The notes beneath the pieces are model-generated. The model was not told where the DNA came from. It did no database searches and saw nothing but the letters and a program-made list of their open reading frames with translations. A stretch of 64,000 nt of DNA from Terriglobia bacterium (GTDB taxonomy: Bacteria > Acidobacteriota > Terriglobia > Terriglobales > Acidobacteriaceae), in contig JAIQGE010000005.1 of the NCBI GenBank assembly GCA_020072815.1, forward strand, positions 62,001 through 126,000, written 5' to 3'. This document shows positions 35,367-44,218 of the stretch, one piece after another (the first letter of the stretch is position 1; the number at the start of each line of letters is the position of its first letter). The position numbers and the translations under genes are program-made.

Positions 35367-36002
35367 ATGAGCACGTCTAAGGGACAAGCAGAAATGCCCG
35401 TCACGGAACGAGCGAAGGAAAAGCTGGAGCAAGAACCTCCAGCCGCAGATCTTTCTGCTGCGGAACTTCTTCCCGCCGATCCGGCTGACGGGTTTGACGA
35501 GAAATCAGGCAGGACCGGCGGCGGGCCAGTTGCGGTGGAGCCTCGCGCGGCCGATTCGGAAGTGGAAAGACTGCGGGCGGAGCGCGACGCGCTGTTGGAC
35601 CGGCTGGCGCGGCTTCAAGCCGAGTTCGATAACTATCGCAAACGCGCGGCCAGAGAGAGCGCGGACTTCCGCGAATACGCCGTCTCTGACGCGGCGCGCG
35701 CCATCCTTCCGGTGATTGACAGTTTTGGTCTGGCCATCAAGAACGCTGACGCCCATCCGGAGGACTTCCGCAAAGGCGTGGAGCTGATCTACAAGCAGAT
35801 GCAGGACGTTCTGCAGAAGCTGAACGTGCAGCGCGTTCCCGCGCAAGGCGAACCGTTTGATCCGCGGGTGCACGATGCCATTGAAATCGTGGAGAGCAAC
35901 GAAGTGCCTGACCATCACGTGCTGGAAGAGTTGCAGCCGGGCTATCGCATCAAAGACCGCTTGCTGCGTCCGGCCATGGTGCGGGTGGCGAAAAGCAAAT
36001 AG
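35367..36002 (+). CDS. grpE: Nucleotide exchange factor GrpE
   Basis: GrpE releases ADP from DnaK. The 211-residue product has a disordered acidic N-terminus, a long coiled coil (VERLRAERDALLDRLARLQAEFDNYRKRAARE) and the C-terminal beta-domain ending VLEELQPGYRIKDRLLRPAMVRVAK, all diagnostic. The ATG at 35367 is preferred. A GTG at 35328 overlapping the hrcA stop codon (GTGA) is a real alternative that would couple the two genes and add 13 residues. Confidence 0.95.
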   Translation: MSTSKGQAEMPVTERAKEKLEQEPPAADLSAAELLPADPADGFDEKSGRTGGGPVAVEPRAADSEVERLRAERDALLDRLARLQAEFDNYRKRAARESADFREYAVSDAARAILPVIDSFGLAIKNADAHPEDFRKGVELIYKQMQDVLQKLNVQRVPAQGEPFDPRVHDAIEIVESNEVPDHHVLEELQPGYRIKDRLLRPAMVRVAKSK

Positions 36003-36150
36003 TCTTGTCGCTTCGCTCCACACCGCCGGCGGTGGTAACTTCCAGCAAGGATTATTTTGCGTCGGAAGCAGCGCAGTTCGCCGCGCAAGCCGGGCCCGCT
36101 GCGCGGTTGAAGCAGAAGGTGGGGCCCTTGTGTGGTCGAAGGAGAACTCT

Positions 36151-36495
36151 ATGGCCGAGCTGCCCGATTATTACTCTGACCTGGGGGTAAAGCCCGAGGC
36201 CAGCCCGCAGGAGATTGAGAAGACCTACATCCGGCGGGTGAACGAACTCCGCGCTTCAGAAGTGGAAGACGCGCCGGAAGAGCTGGCAGAAGTGGAAGCG
36301 GCCTATGCATTCCTGCGCGATCCGGCGAAACGCGCGGAATACGACGCGAAGCTTCGGCAAGAAGACGACGAGTGGGACAAGAAGAACCCCGACATGGCTG
36401 AGTACTTGAAGAACCAGAGCCACCGCAGCAAGAGGGTGCGGCGGTCGGGCAGCTGGCTGAGCGTTATTTGGGACCTGCTGGATCTGTTCAAGTAG
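36151..36495 (+). CDS. J-like protein lacking the HPD motif
   Basis: The 114-residue product resembles the first 65 residues of a J-domain (YYSDLGVKPEASPQEIEKTYIRRVNEL, then AYAFLRDPAKRAEYDAKL). The loop where HPD should be reads VNELRAS, so it should not stimulate DnaK ATPase in the usual way. The C-terminus is basic with a short hydrophobic end (WLSVIWDLLDLFK). An AAGGAG lies 7 bases before the ATG. It sits between grpE and a second J-like gene and is probably part of the heat-shock transcript. Role unknown; perhaps a J-antagonist or client adaptor. Confidence 0.75.
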   Translation: MAELPDYYSDLGVKPEASPQEIEKTYIRRVNELRASEVEDAPEELAEVEAAYAFLRDPAKRAEYDAKLRQEDDEWDKKNPDMAEYLKNQSHRSKRVRRSGSWLSVIWDLLDLFK

Positions 36496-36530
36496 ATCCA
36501 TCATCAAATTTGGAGATCGAGAGACGGCTT

Positions 36531-36905
36531 TTGGCGGCACCAGCAAAACGCGACTACTACGAAATCTTGGGCGTCAGCCGCACGGCCAGCGACCAGGAGA
36601 TCAGCAAGGCGTTTCAGGAATTGGCGATGCAGTACAACGCAAGCGGAAAGCCGGCCAACATAGAGGCCGTGGAGCAGCTAAGGGAGATCGCCAGGGCGTA
36701 TCGCGTGTTGAGCGATCCGAAGCAGCGTCCGCGCTACGATCAGTTTGGAGTGAGCGGAGTCATCCCTGCGGAAGCCCAGAGCGGATACGACGTGGAGGAA
36801 TTGGAGCGCTGGGCGTCACGCTCGGCGACAGCCTGGTACGGACGTAAGGCGCTGCAGGAAGTGGATCCTTGGATCATAGAAATACTGACTCAAATCTTGG
36901 ATTGA
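36531..36905 (+). CDS. Truncated DnaJ paralogue without HPD
   Basis: The 124-residue product starts at a TTG and is nearly identical over its first 25 residues to the DnaJ encoded 7 bases downstream (AKRDYYEILGVSRTASDQEI), including a 36-base identical stretch of DNA (36568-36603 and 36950-36985). After that it diverges: DnaJ's MQFHPDRNPE aligns with MQYNASGKPA, so the HPD is lost. The end of the J-fold (YRVLSDPKQRPRYDQFGVSG) is kept, followed by an unrelated acidic/Trp tail instead of Gly/Phe and zinc-finger domains. It is best read as a tandem duplication of the dnaJ 5' end that has been retained under some selection, since its frame is intact. Confidence 0.78.
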   Translation: MAAPAKRDYYEILGVSRTASDQEISKAFQELAMQYNASGKPANIEAVEQLREIARAYRVLSDPKQRPRYDQFGVSGVIPAEAQSGYDVEELERWASRSATAWYGRKALQEVDPWIIEILTQILD

Positions 36906-36912
36906 GGACGAT

Positions 36913-38040
36913 TTGGCGACACAAGCAAAACGCGATTATTACGAAATTCTGGGCGTCAGCCGCACGGCCAGCGACCAGGAGATCAAAAGCTCATACCGCA
37001 AGCTGGCCATGCAGTTCCATCCGGACCGCAATCCCGAGGACGCTGGAGCGGAAGAGAAGTTTAAGGAATGCACGGAAGCTTACAGCGTGCTGATTGACGG
37101 CGAGAAGCGCCAGCGCTATGACCAGTTCGGCCATGCCGGCGTGAATGGCGGCAGCGGCGGGTTCAGCGGGTTTGATCCTGCCAACTTTACCGACTTCAGC
37201 GACATCTTCGGCGATCTGCTGGGCGATTTTTTTGGCGTGAACATGGGCGGCGGGCGTCGCGGACGGGCGCAGCGTGGCGGTGACGCGCGCGCCGACCTCA
37301 CGCTGACTTTTGAAGAAGCCGCCTTCGGCAAGAAGACCCAGGTCAAAGTCCGCCGCTATGAAATGTGCGAGCACTGCCGTGGCACCGGTTCGGCGGGAAA
37401 GGGACCGTCCGTCTGCGCCACATGCGGAGGCCGCGGGCAGGTCCGCTACCAGCAGGGGATCTTCAGCGTGGCGCGCGCGTGTCCGGCGTGCCACGGACAA
37501 GGCCGGGTCATTACTGATCCTTGCACCAAGTGCAAGGGCGAGACGCGCGTGATGCGCGAGCACACGGTGGACGTGGCCGTACCGGCGGGCGTGGAAGACG
37601 GCATGCGCATACGCTATCCCGGGCAGGGCGACTCCGGTCCTGGGGGCTCGCTGTCCGGCGATCTCTACGTGGTCTTGCAGGTGAAACCGCATGCGACGTT
37701 CGAGCGCGACGGCCAGGACTTGCACTGCTCCGTGCCGATTTCATTTGCGCAGGCTGCGCTGGGAACGGAGATCATGATTCCCCTCCTGAGCGGAGAGCAC
37801 AAGCTCAAGGTTCCCGAAGGGACGCAGTCCGGCACGGTGTTCCGCCTCCGCGGCAAAGGCCTGCCGGCGGTGCAGAGTCCGGGCAAGGGAGACCTTTTCG
37901 TGAGGATCCGGATACAGACTCCCGCCAAGCTGACCAAACGCCAGCGCGAACTGCTGGAAGAGCTGGGCCATAGCTTCTCCGTGGACAACAAACCTGAACC
38001 GCGCAGCTTGCTGGAAAAGATGAAAGAGATCTTTGGATAA
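36913..38040 (+). CDS. dnaJ: Chaperone DnaJ
   Basis: DnaJ delivers unfolded proteins to DnaK and triggers ATP hydrolysis. The 375-residue product has a J-domain with FHPDRNP near residue 35, a Gly/Phe region (GGSGGFSGFDPANFTDFSDIFGD) and four CxxCxG-type zinc repeats (CEHCRGTG, CATCGGRG, CPACHGQG, CTKCKGET). The last repeat lacks the final Gly. The C-terminal substrate domains follow. It starts at a TTG with GAGG six bases upstream. It is the last chaperone gene of the hrcA cluster; dnaK is not in the window. Confidence 0.96.
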   Translation: MATQAKRDYYEILGVSRTASDQEIKSSYRKLAMQFHPDRNPEDAGAEEKFKECTEAYSVLIDGEKRQRYDQFGHAGVNGGSGGFSGFDPANFTDFSDIFGDLLGDFFGVNMGGGRRGRAQRGGDARADLTLTFEEAAFGKKTQVKVRRYEMCEHCRGTGSAGKGPSVCATCGGRGQVRYQQGIFSVARACPACHGQGRVITDPCTKCKGETRVMREHTVDVAVPAGVEDGMRIRYPGQGDSGPGGSLSGDLYVVLQVKPHATFERDGQDLHCSVPISFAQAALGTEIMIPLLSGEHKLKVPEGTQSGTVFRLRGKGLPAVQSPGKGDLFVRIRIQTPAKLTKRQRELLEELGHSFSVDNKPEPRSLLEKMKEIFG

Positions 38041-38079
38041 GCGGCCAATGCTCATCAAGTCCCCTGTGATCGCTTCCTA

Positions 38080-38787
38080 ATGACCCGCCGCCGCTGGATT
38101 GCCGACCGCGTGGCGGGTGACCGCGCCTACCTGCTGGGCGACAATGCTGACCATCTGTTTCGCGTGCTGCGCGTGAAGGCCGGCCAGGAGTTTGAGATTG
38201 CGGCCGAGGGCGCGCTGCGGATGGGGAAAGTGGCTTCTGCGTCGGCGGAGCAGGTGGAGTTTGAGCTGGGCGCAGCGATTACCCCGGCCGCGCTTCCTGA
38301 CATCACCGTTTATCTTTCCATTTTCAAATTCGACCGCATGGAGTGGGCGCTGGAGAAGCTCACCGAACTGGGCGTGGCCAGGATTGTGCCGGTGATCGCG
38401 CGGCGCACGGAGCTTCACTTTGCCAAGTCCGCCGAGAAGCGCGTGGAGCGCTGGCGTAAGATCGCGCGCGAAGCGGCGCAGCAGTCGCGACGGGTGGCCG
38501 CGCCGGAGATAGCCGATCCGGTTGCGTTGAAGAAAGCCGTGGCGGGCGCCCAAGGTTGCCGCGTCGTGCTGTCGGAGATGGAAGACAGCGTGTCTCTCAA
38601 AGCCGCGCTGGCCGGAGCCAAGCCGCCTTTGTCGCTGGCCTTTGGCCCGGAAGGCGGCTGGACGGGAGAAGAGCTGGCTTTGTTCCGCGAGGGCGGATGG
38701 AAGTCTGCGTCGCTGGGCGATACAATTCTGCGCGCCGAGACGGCGGCGATAGCAGCGGTGGCGGTGGCCTTCGCGGAACTAGACTAG
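38080..38787 (+). CDS. rsmE: 16S rRNA (uracil-1498-N3)-methyltransferase RsmE
   Basis: RsmE methylates U1498 of 16S rRNA. The 235-residue SPOUT enzyme has an N-terminal PUA-like part (ADHLFRVLRVKAGQEFEI). The C-terminal trefoil knot has FGPEGGWTGEELALF and LGDTILRAETAAI, which bind S-adenosylmethionine. The order hrcA-grpE-dnaJ-rsmE is common in bacteria and supports the assignment. It follows dnaJ by 39 bases on the same strand. Confidence 0.95.
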   Translation: MTRRRWIADRVAGDRAYLLGDNADHLFRVLRVKAGQEFEIAAEGALRMGKVASASAEQVEFELGAAITPAALPDITVYLSIFKFDRMEWALEKLTELGVARIVPVIARRTELHFAKSAEKRVERWRKIAREAAQQSRRVAAPEIADPVALKKAVAGAQGCRVVLSEMEDSVSLKAALAGAKPPLSLAFGPEGGWTGEELALFREGGWKSASLGDTILRAETAAIAAVAVAFAELD

Positions 38788-38830
38788 AATCCACCACGGA
38801 GACACGGAGGCACGGAGGAAGGCGTACGGA

Positions 38831-39160
38831 ATGATTGGTTTGATTGTGCTAAGTCTGTTTGGTGTGGTCGGTGCTGGTGGCCTCTGGCTTGTCCACAGAA
38901 CGACGGGCAGGCCATACCGCGACATGGTTGCACTCCTGCTTGGTGGGGTAGTGCTAGTGATCATCGCTTTGCCCGTGGTTCTTCTGTTCTACTCGTACGG
39001 CCCATTGCCGGTAGCACAACAGTGGCTTGTGCATGAGGTCCAGACATTCATATTCCTAGCTTTCGCAATTCTGGCTTGCTGGGTTCTCAACCGCTGGGGC
39101 AAGCGTGGATCGCGACCCGGCGGACGAGGCCGGCATAAACGTTCCCACTTCACATCTTAG
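38831..39160 (+). CDS. Small membrane protein, three helices
   Basis: The 109-residue product has three hydrophobic helices (IGLIVLSLFGVVGAGGLWLV, ALLLGGVVLVIIALPVVLLFY, TFIFLAFAILACWVL) and a basic tail (RPGGRGRHKRSHF). A GGAGGAAGG lies a few bases before the ATG, embedded in a CACGGAGACACGGAGG repeat. It may be co-transcribed with rsmE. No family recognised. Confidence 0.6.
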   Translation: MIGLIVLSLFGVVGAGGLWLVHRTTGRPYRDMVALLLGGVVLVIIALPVVLLFYSYGPLPVAQQWLVHEVQTFIFLAFAILACWVLNRWGKRGSRPGGRGRHKRSHFTS

Positions 39161-39314
39161 CGCCCTCCTATCACCCGAGCCGGCTTTGAGATCATTGGGA
39201 TCCCTCCCCTTCGCTACGCTCAGGGTTTCGGGCCTGCGGTCCTGAAGCAGGAACGCTTCGGGATAAGAGAAACGCACTTCGCCTTCTTTTCGTGCATAAT
39301 AGCTTCACACGACC

Positions 39315-42269
39315 GTGGCATCCGATTTCGTCACCAATCCGAAACAGCGCGAGGCTATTGAGCACGTCGACGGCCCCATGCTGGTGCTGGCCGGCGCGGG
39401 CACGGGCAAGACCACGGTGCTGGTGGAACGCATTGCCTGGCTGATTGAGCAGGGGCACGCCCGGCCGGATGAAATCCTGGCGATTACTTTCACGGAGAAT
39501 GCCGCTGCCGAACTGAAGACCCGGGTGGAACGGCGTCTGCATCGTCGCGCACCCATTGCCGCCGGGACGTTCCACGCTTACTGCTACTCCATCCTGCAGC
39601 GCAGCCGCCAGGACTTCTTTGTACTGACGCCGGAAGACGTGTACGTGTTTCTCCGGCAGAGAATCGGCCAGCTTGGGTTGGAGCGCTTCATACGGCCTGC
39701 CGACGTAGGCCAGTTTCTGGAAGACCTGCGCAACTTCTTTGATCGTTGCCATGAAGAGCTGATCGGGCCGGAAGATTTCCAGAAGTATGTGGACTCACTG
39801 CACCCCGGCCCGGGCCTGCCGCGCAACTGCCGTTCCAAGGACGTGGAGCAACTGGGCGACGAGGAGATTCTGGCGCGCTGGCGGGAGATCGCGCGCGTGT
39901 ACACCAACTCGTTACGTCTGCTGCAGGAAGAAAACCTGGGCACATTCGGCATGATGATCAGCCGGGCGGTGGGGCTACTGCAATCGAATGCATCGCTGCT
40001 CGAAGAGGAGCGGCGGCGCGCCCGGTTCATCCTGATTGACGAGTTTCAAGACTGCAATTCCAGCAACGTTACGCTGGCGGAGCTGCTGGGTGGCGAGCCG
40101 CAGAATATTTTTGCCGTCGGCGACCCCGACCAGGCCATCTACCGCTTTCGCGGGGCGTCCAGCGCGGCGTTTGAAGAATTTCAGCGGCGCTTTCCCCAGA
40201 CCCGGAGCGTCATCCTGGATGAGAACCAGCGCTCGCGCGGCAACGTTCTGAGCGTGGCTTACTCCGCCATCCATCCCAATCCGGCGGTTCGTCCGCTGGG
40301 AGCGAATGTGCGCTTTGAGCGCAAGGTGCTGGAATCCGGGCGCGACCGCCGCGAAAGGGAACAGGGCCGCCTGGTGTTTGATGAACCGGTGGAAGTAGTG
40401 CTCGGCCCGTCCGACGCTCACGAAGCGGCGGACATCGCCGAGGAAATCGCCCAACTGCACGCGGGCAAACGCGACAAGGAACAGCTTAGCCTGGCCGTGC
40501 TGTACCGTTCGCACGTGAACCGCGCCAAGATCATCGAAGAGCTGGCCAGCCGGGAGATTCCGTTCATCGTGAAGGGAATCGGCGTACTTGAGACGCCGGT
40601 GGCGCGTGATTTGATGGCGGTGGTCCGGGCGGTGACTAATGACCGCGATGCCGACAGCGTGTTCCGCGTATGCGCCTTGCCGCAATTTGCGGTCTCGCCC
40701 GACGAACTGCGGGCCAAGCTGGCCGCCGCCCCTCGCGACAAGACTTTCAAGAGCGTGCTGCAGGAGATGGAATCGGGCAGGCGGGTGCTGGCTGCGCTGC
40801 AGGCGGCGCGGGAGTTCGTTGGATCGCAGGAACTCAACGCCGCGGGCGCGTTCGAATACCTGGCGCAACAATTTGGCTTCCCCAAAGGCGATCCGGCAGT
40901 CAAGGCCCTGCAGCGCTTCGCCAACGACTGGGTGAACAAGCCGTTCGTCCGCAGCAAGTCGCTGAACCACTTTCTGGAATATATGGACCTGTTCCAGCAA
41001 GGCGGGGGCGTGATCCAGTTGCTGAGCGAAGATGAACTGGCGCAGGCGGAAGAAGAAAATCCTGACGCGGTACGCCTGATGACCGTGCATGCCGCCAAGG
41101 GCCTGGAGTTCACGCACGTCTGGCTGTTGCGCGTGATCTCTCCGGGCTTTCCCGTCAACTACAAGGAACCGTTGTTTGAATTTCCTCCGGCGCTGCGCAG
41201 CTCCATTGTTCTGGGCGACAGCAAAGAAGTGAACGAGCAGGAAGAGCGCCGCCTGTTCTACGTGGCGATTACCCGAGCGCGCGACCGTCTGGCGATCCAT
41301 TCCCGGCACGGTCGAGGGAAAGACACCTCGCCGCCGGGATTTCTGCGCCCGATGCTGCAAGCGCGATCGCTCACGGCGCTGCGGAGCCGCGATGCCCGCC
41401 GGCCCCCACAGGAAACGCCGCGCGCTCGCTGGGAAATTTCCCCGGCCACGGCTTGGATGCTTTTGCCACCGGCCTTCAAGGCGGAAGAAATGTCACTGAG
41501 CGCCAACGCTGTGGGCAGCTACTCCACCTGTCCCCTGAAGTTCAAGCTGGAGCGCGATTGGAAAATCCCAGGGGAAGCCGCGGTGAACATGCAGTACGGC
41601 AGCGCCATCCACACCGTGCTGCGGCAATATTATGATCCAGCGCCGCATGCTCCGCAGATGTCGGTAGAGGACGTGCTGGCTTCCTTCAAGAAGGAATTCG
41701 ACAAAGCGGTGGTCGGCGATCCGGTGCAGCGCGAGCTTTACGAAAAACTGGGACAGGAGCAGCTGCGCACCTTGCTGGCTTCGCGCCCCAAGGGTTCCGT
41801 TGACGTGATTGCCGCCGAAGAAAAATTTGAATTTATGCTGGGCCGGCAAAAGGTTGTAGGACGCATGGACCGCGTGGACCGTGTGGAAGGCAACACGGTC
41901 CGGGTGATTGATTACAAGACGGGGTCGCCCAAGAACCGGCGCTTCGCCGACGAGAGCCTGCAACTCTCCGTCTACGCCATGGGCGCGCGCGCGCTGGGCT
42001 ACACGCCGAAGGAGCTGGTGCTGCTGAACCTGCAGGGCAACGAAGAAGTGGTCACCACGCGAACGCCGGCGGCGCTGCAGAAGGCGCAAGACAAGATTCA
42101 GGACGTGGCGGAGGGAATCGCCCAAGGAAAGTTTGATCCGACTCCGGGGCAGCATTGCATCTGGTGCGACTACTGGAAGCTGTGTCCGGCGACCGAGCAG
42201 CGCGTATTCATTCCGGCGGAGACGCTGACGGCGGAACGCGAGACCATGACGGCGGGAGTGAAAGGATGA
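39315..42269 (+). CDS. UvrD-family helicase fused to a PD-(D/E)XK nuclease
   Basis: The 984-residue protein joins a superfamily 1A helicase (about residues 1-640) to a RecB/AddB-like nuclease (about 730-970). Helicase motifs include GAGTGKT, IDEFQDCN, GDPDQAIYRFRGA, MTVHAAKGLEF and FYVAITRARD. The nuclease has GRMDRVD and VIDYKTG as the metal site, plus Cys in SYSTCPLKF (near 738) and CIWCDYWKLCP (near 947), the arrangement that binds a 4Fe-4S cluster in AddB-type enzymes. It resembles single-chain helicase-nucleases used in double-strand-break processing. The GTG start at 39315 lacks a good Shine-Dalgarno. No AddA/AddB partner is adjacent. Confidence 0.92.
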   Translation: MASDFVTNPKQREAIEHVDGPMLVLAGAGTGKTTVLVERIAWLIEQGHARPDEILAITFTENAAAELKTRVERRLHRRAPIAAGTFHAYCYSILQRSRQDFFVLTPEDVYVFLRQRIGQLGLERFIRPADVGQFLEDLRNFFDRCHEELIGPEDFQKYVDSLHPGPGLPRNCRSKDVEQLGDEEILARWREIARVYTNSLRLLQEENLGTFGMMISRAVGLLQSNASLLEEERRRARFILIDEFQDCNSSNVTLAELLGGEPQNIFAVGDPDQAIYRFRGASSAAFEEFQRRFPQTRSVILDENQRSRGNVLSVAYSAIHPNPAVRPLGANVRFERKVLESGRDRREREQGRLVFDEPVEVVLGPSDAHEAADIAEEIAQLHAGKRDKEQLSLAVLYRSHVNRAKIIEELASREIPFIVKGIGVLETPVARDLMAVVRAVTNDRDADSVFRVCALPQFAVSPDELRAKLAAAPRDKTFKSVLQEMESGRRVLAALQAAREFVGSQELNAAGAFEYLAQQFGFPKGDPAVKALQRFANDWVNKPFVRSKSLNHFLEYMDLFQQGGGVIQLLSEDELAQAEEENPDAVRLMTVHAAKGLEFTHVWLLRVISPGFPVNYKEPLFEFPPALRSSIVLGDSKEVNEQEERRLFYVAITRARDRLAIHSRHGRGKDTSPPGFLRPMLQARSLTALRSRDARRPPQETPRARWEISPATAWMLLPPAFKAEEMSLSANAVGSYSTCPLKFKLERDWKIPGEAAVNMQYGSAIHTVLRQYYDPAPHAPQMSVEDVLASFKKEFDKAVVGDPVQRELYEKLGQEQLRTLLASRPKGSVDVIAAEEKFEFMLGRQKVVGRMDRVDRVEGNTVRVIDYKTGSPKNRRFADESLQLSVYAMGARALGYTPKELVLLNLQGNEEVVTTRTPAALQKAQDKIQDVAEGIAQGKFDPTPGQHCIWCDYWKLCPATEQRVFIPAETLTAERETMTAGVKG

Positions 42270-42289
42270 CGGTCGCGGAAGGGACGGAG

Positions 42290-43699
42290 CTAGTTCGCCT
42301 CACCCAAGGACTTTGTTCCCGGCTTGGGGCTTTCTGTGGAACCAGCGTCTAACGCGGAGTCCAGATCATCAAATTCCAATGTCAGATTCCGGGCCGTGGT
42401 GTCAATCACGCTCAAGGGCGGAATCTCTTCGATGCCCTCAGCGCCGAGTTCGGCGAATTTGCGCGCTGAAACCATCACGCGGCTTTCCAAAGTGCCAACG
42501 GCCTTGTTGTAGGATTCCACGGCACGGTCCAGTCCTTTGCCCAGCGCTTCAACATGGGTACCCATGTTACGCAGGCGGTCATGTAGCTCCTTGCCGAGCC
42601 GGCTGATCTCGCTGGCATTGCGGGCGAGCTTCTCCTGGTTCCATCCGTAGGCGACGGCCTTGAGTAGGGCAATCAAAGTGGTGGGCGAAGCGGGAATCAC
42701 TTTCTTGAGCACGCCACGTTCGATGAGCGAAGAATCCTGCTCCAACGCGGCGCTGAAAAATGTTTCGCCGGGCAGGAACATCACGACGAATTCCGGAGAG
42801 TCAAACTGCTGCTGGTAAGCTTTGTCGCCAAGTTGGTCCATGTGCGTGCGTACTTGTGCGGCATGCAGCTCGAGCTTTTGCCGGCGAACTTCGTCGTCGG
42901 TGCTTTCGATGGCTTCCAGGTAAGCGAGCAGCGGCGTCTTGGCGTCGATGACAATATTCTTGCCGCCTGGCAGCTTGACGATGACGTCCGGACGAATGCG
43001 CCCTGCACTGGTGGTAACCGTTTCCTGTTCGACAAAATCACAGTATGAAAGCATGCCAGCGAGTTCAATCACCCGCTTGAGCTGAATTTCTCCCCACCTC
43101 CCGCGGACGGTGGGAGTGCGAAGGGCTTTCACCAGGTTGCCGGTTTCAGCGTGCAACTTCTCTTGCGTGGTGATCAGAGAGCGGACCTGCTCAGTGAGGC
43201 CTCCGTACGCCAGGCTGCGCTCCTTCTCGATCTGGGTGATCTGGTCATCGACCTTGCGAAGGGATTCTTCAATTGGCGCTACCAGAGTCGCGACGGCCTT
43301 CTGACGCATCTCCAGATCGCCCTTGGCCTCGCTTTGAAACTTTTCCAAGCTCGTGGTTGCCAGTTCGAGAAAGGCCTGGTTGTTACTCTTGAGAGCGTCC
43401 GAGGAAAGCGCGCGAAAAGCCTCGCGCAGATTCTCCGTTGCATGATTCACCAGATCGAGCTTTTCCTGATTGGCCTTACTCGCAAGATCCATTGCGGTTT
43501 CAAGTTTATCGACCGTGGATTTCAGGTTCGAAGCGAGCTGGGTATATTTTGTGACATCACCTCGAGCCGCCGTGAGCTGTAGCTGGACCGAAGAGAGCCG
43601 CGACTCTAAAACCGCGGATTGAGAGCGCAGGAACAGCCATGTGATCAGGCCACCGGCCATGGCGCCAAAAATTGCGACAAAAACAAGTGAGAGACTCAT
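42290..43699 (-). CDS. rmuC: DNA recombination protein RmuC
   Basis: RmuC limits recombination at inverted repeats and contains a PD-(D/E)XK-like domain. The roughly 469-residue product has an N-terminal membrane helix (SLVFVAIFGAMAGGLITWLFL), a long coiled coil (residues 30-180) and the RmuC core (VRGRWGEIQLKRVIELAGM, RPDVIVKLPGG, VIDAKTPL, FVVMFLPGE). The start MSLSLVFVA at 43699 is preferred to an upstream frame. It is convergent with the helicase-nuclease gene, 20 bases apart; both concern DNA end repair, which may be coincidence. Confidence 0.94.
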   Translation of the reverse strand: MSLSLVFVAIFGAMAGGLITWLFLRSQSAVLESRLSSVQLQLTAARGDVTKYTQLASNLKSTVDKLETAMDLASKANQEKLDLVNHATENLREAFRALSSDALKSNNQAFLELATTSLEKFQSEAKGDLEMRQKAVATLVAPIEESLRKVDDQITQIEKERSLAYGGLTEQVRSLITTQEKLHAETGNLVKALRTPTVRGRWGEIQLKRVIELAGMLSYCDFVEQETVTTSAGRIRPDVIVKLPGGKNIVIDAKTPLLAYLEAIESTDDEVRRQKLELHAAQVRTHMDQLGDKAYQQQFDSPEFVVMFLPGETFFSAALEQDSSLIERGVLKKVIPASPTTLIALLKAVAYGWNQEKLARNASEISRLGKELHDRLRNMGTHVEALGKGLDRAVESYNKAVGTLESRVMVSARKFAELGAEGIEEIPPLSVIDTTARNLTLEFDDLDSALDAGSTESPKPGTKSLGEAN

Positions 43700-44055
43700 A
43701 TTCGTTCGTAACCCGATTCTATTACGACTCGCGATCACAAGTTTCCAATTTGAAGCTGTGTCGCCCCGCTGGGGCTCGCCGCGAATGATGCAGGCTACCC
43801 AGGCCTTTCCGGCCTGGGCTAACTCATTTCGCGCCTACGGCGCTGGTTTGGTGGTGAGTGCATCTGCGCGTCGCCTATCTCCAGCAGAGAAGCAAAGGGA
43901 CCAAAGGTCGTAACGAGATGGCCTGATGCGGCACGGAGTCTGGAAGATCGTCGGGATGTTTCGACTCGTCCTCGTCCCGCGCAGCGGGACTCTGACTCGC
44001 TCAACATGACATGGTCCCACCTTGCATGGCGCGGAAAGCGTGTCGCCACAAAAAC
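43700..44055. other. Intergenic stretch with dispersed repeats
   Basis: No gene is supported. At about 43800-43848 it holds the GCGCCTACGGCGCTGG / GGCCTGGGCTAAC element, the reverse of the CAGCGCC...GGCGCGAAACAGCCTAGCCC units at 59920-60075. Near 43975-44010 it holds part of another dispersed motif (GTCCTCGTCCCGCGCAGCGGGACTC). Confidence 0.5.
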
Positions 44056-44090
44056 AAAGGGGACGCTTGCGCGTCCCCCGTGGTTTTTTG
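44056..44090 (-). terminator. Probable terminator of the Lys/Ala minigene
   Basis: An 8-bp stem GGGGACGC / GCGTCCCC with a 4-base loop is followed on the minus strand by TTTGTTTTTG. On the plus strand a TTTTTT tract also follows, so it may work in both directions. Confidence 0.75.
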
Positions 44091-44107
44091 TTTGGCTTGA
44101 AGAGCTG

Positions 44108-44152
44108 TTACTTTTTCTTTGCTTTCTTCTTAGCCTTTTTCTTAGCTGCCAT
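44108..44152 (-). CDS. 14-residue Lys/Ala peptide minigene
   Basis: The frame encodes MAAKKKAKKKAKKK and stops. It is preceded by AGGGAG about 8 bases before the ATG, by a promoter with TTGACT-17-TATACA at 44219-44247, and is followed by a hairpin with a T-tract. The sequence resembles the tail of histone H1-like nucleic-acid-binding proteins, but is far shorter. The signals argue that the unit is transcribed; whether the peptide or the RNA is the product is open. Confidence 0.55.
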   Translation of the reverse strand: MAAKKKAKKKAKKK

Positions 44153-44218
44153 GTTTCTATTCTCCCTTTCCATTTTTCATGGATGCGGTCTGAATTAAGA
44201 AAAACCGCAATTGATGAA

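Noticed and set aside
38787-38822. Direct CACGGAGACACGGAGGCACGGAGG motif as a regulatory site of the following membrane-protein gene
   Set aside because: Related text occurs at other gene gaps (near 25750 and 53491), so it is more likely a dispersed repeat that happens to provide a Shine-Dalgarno.
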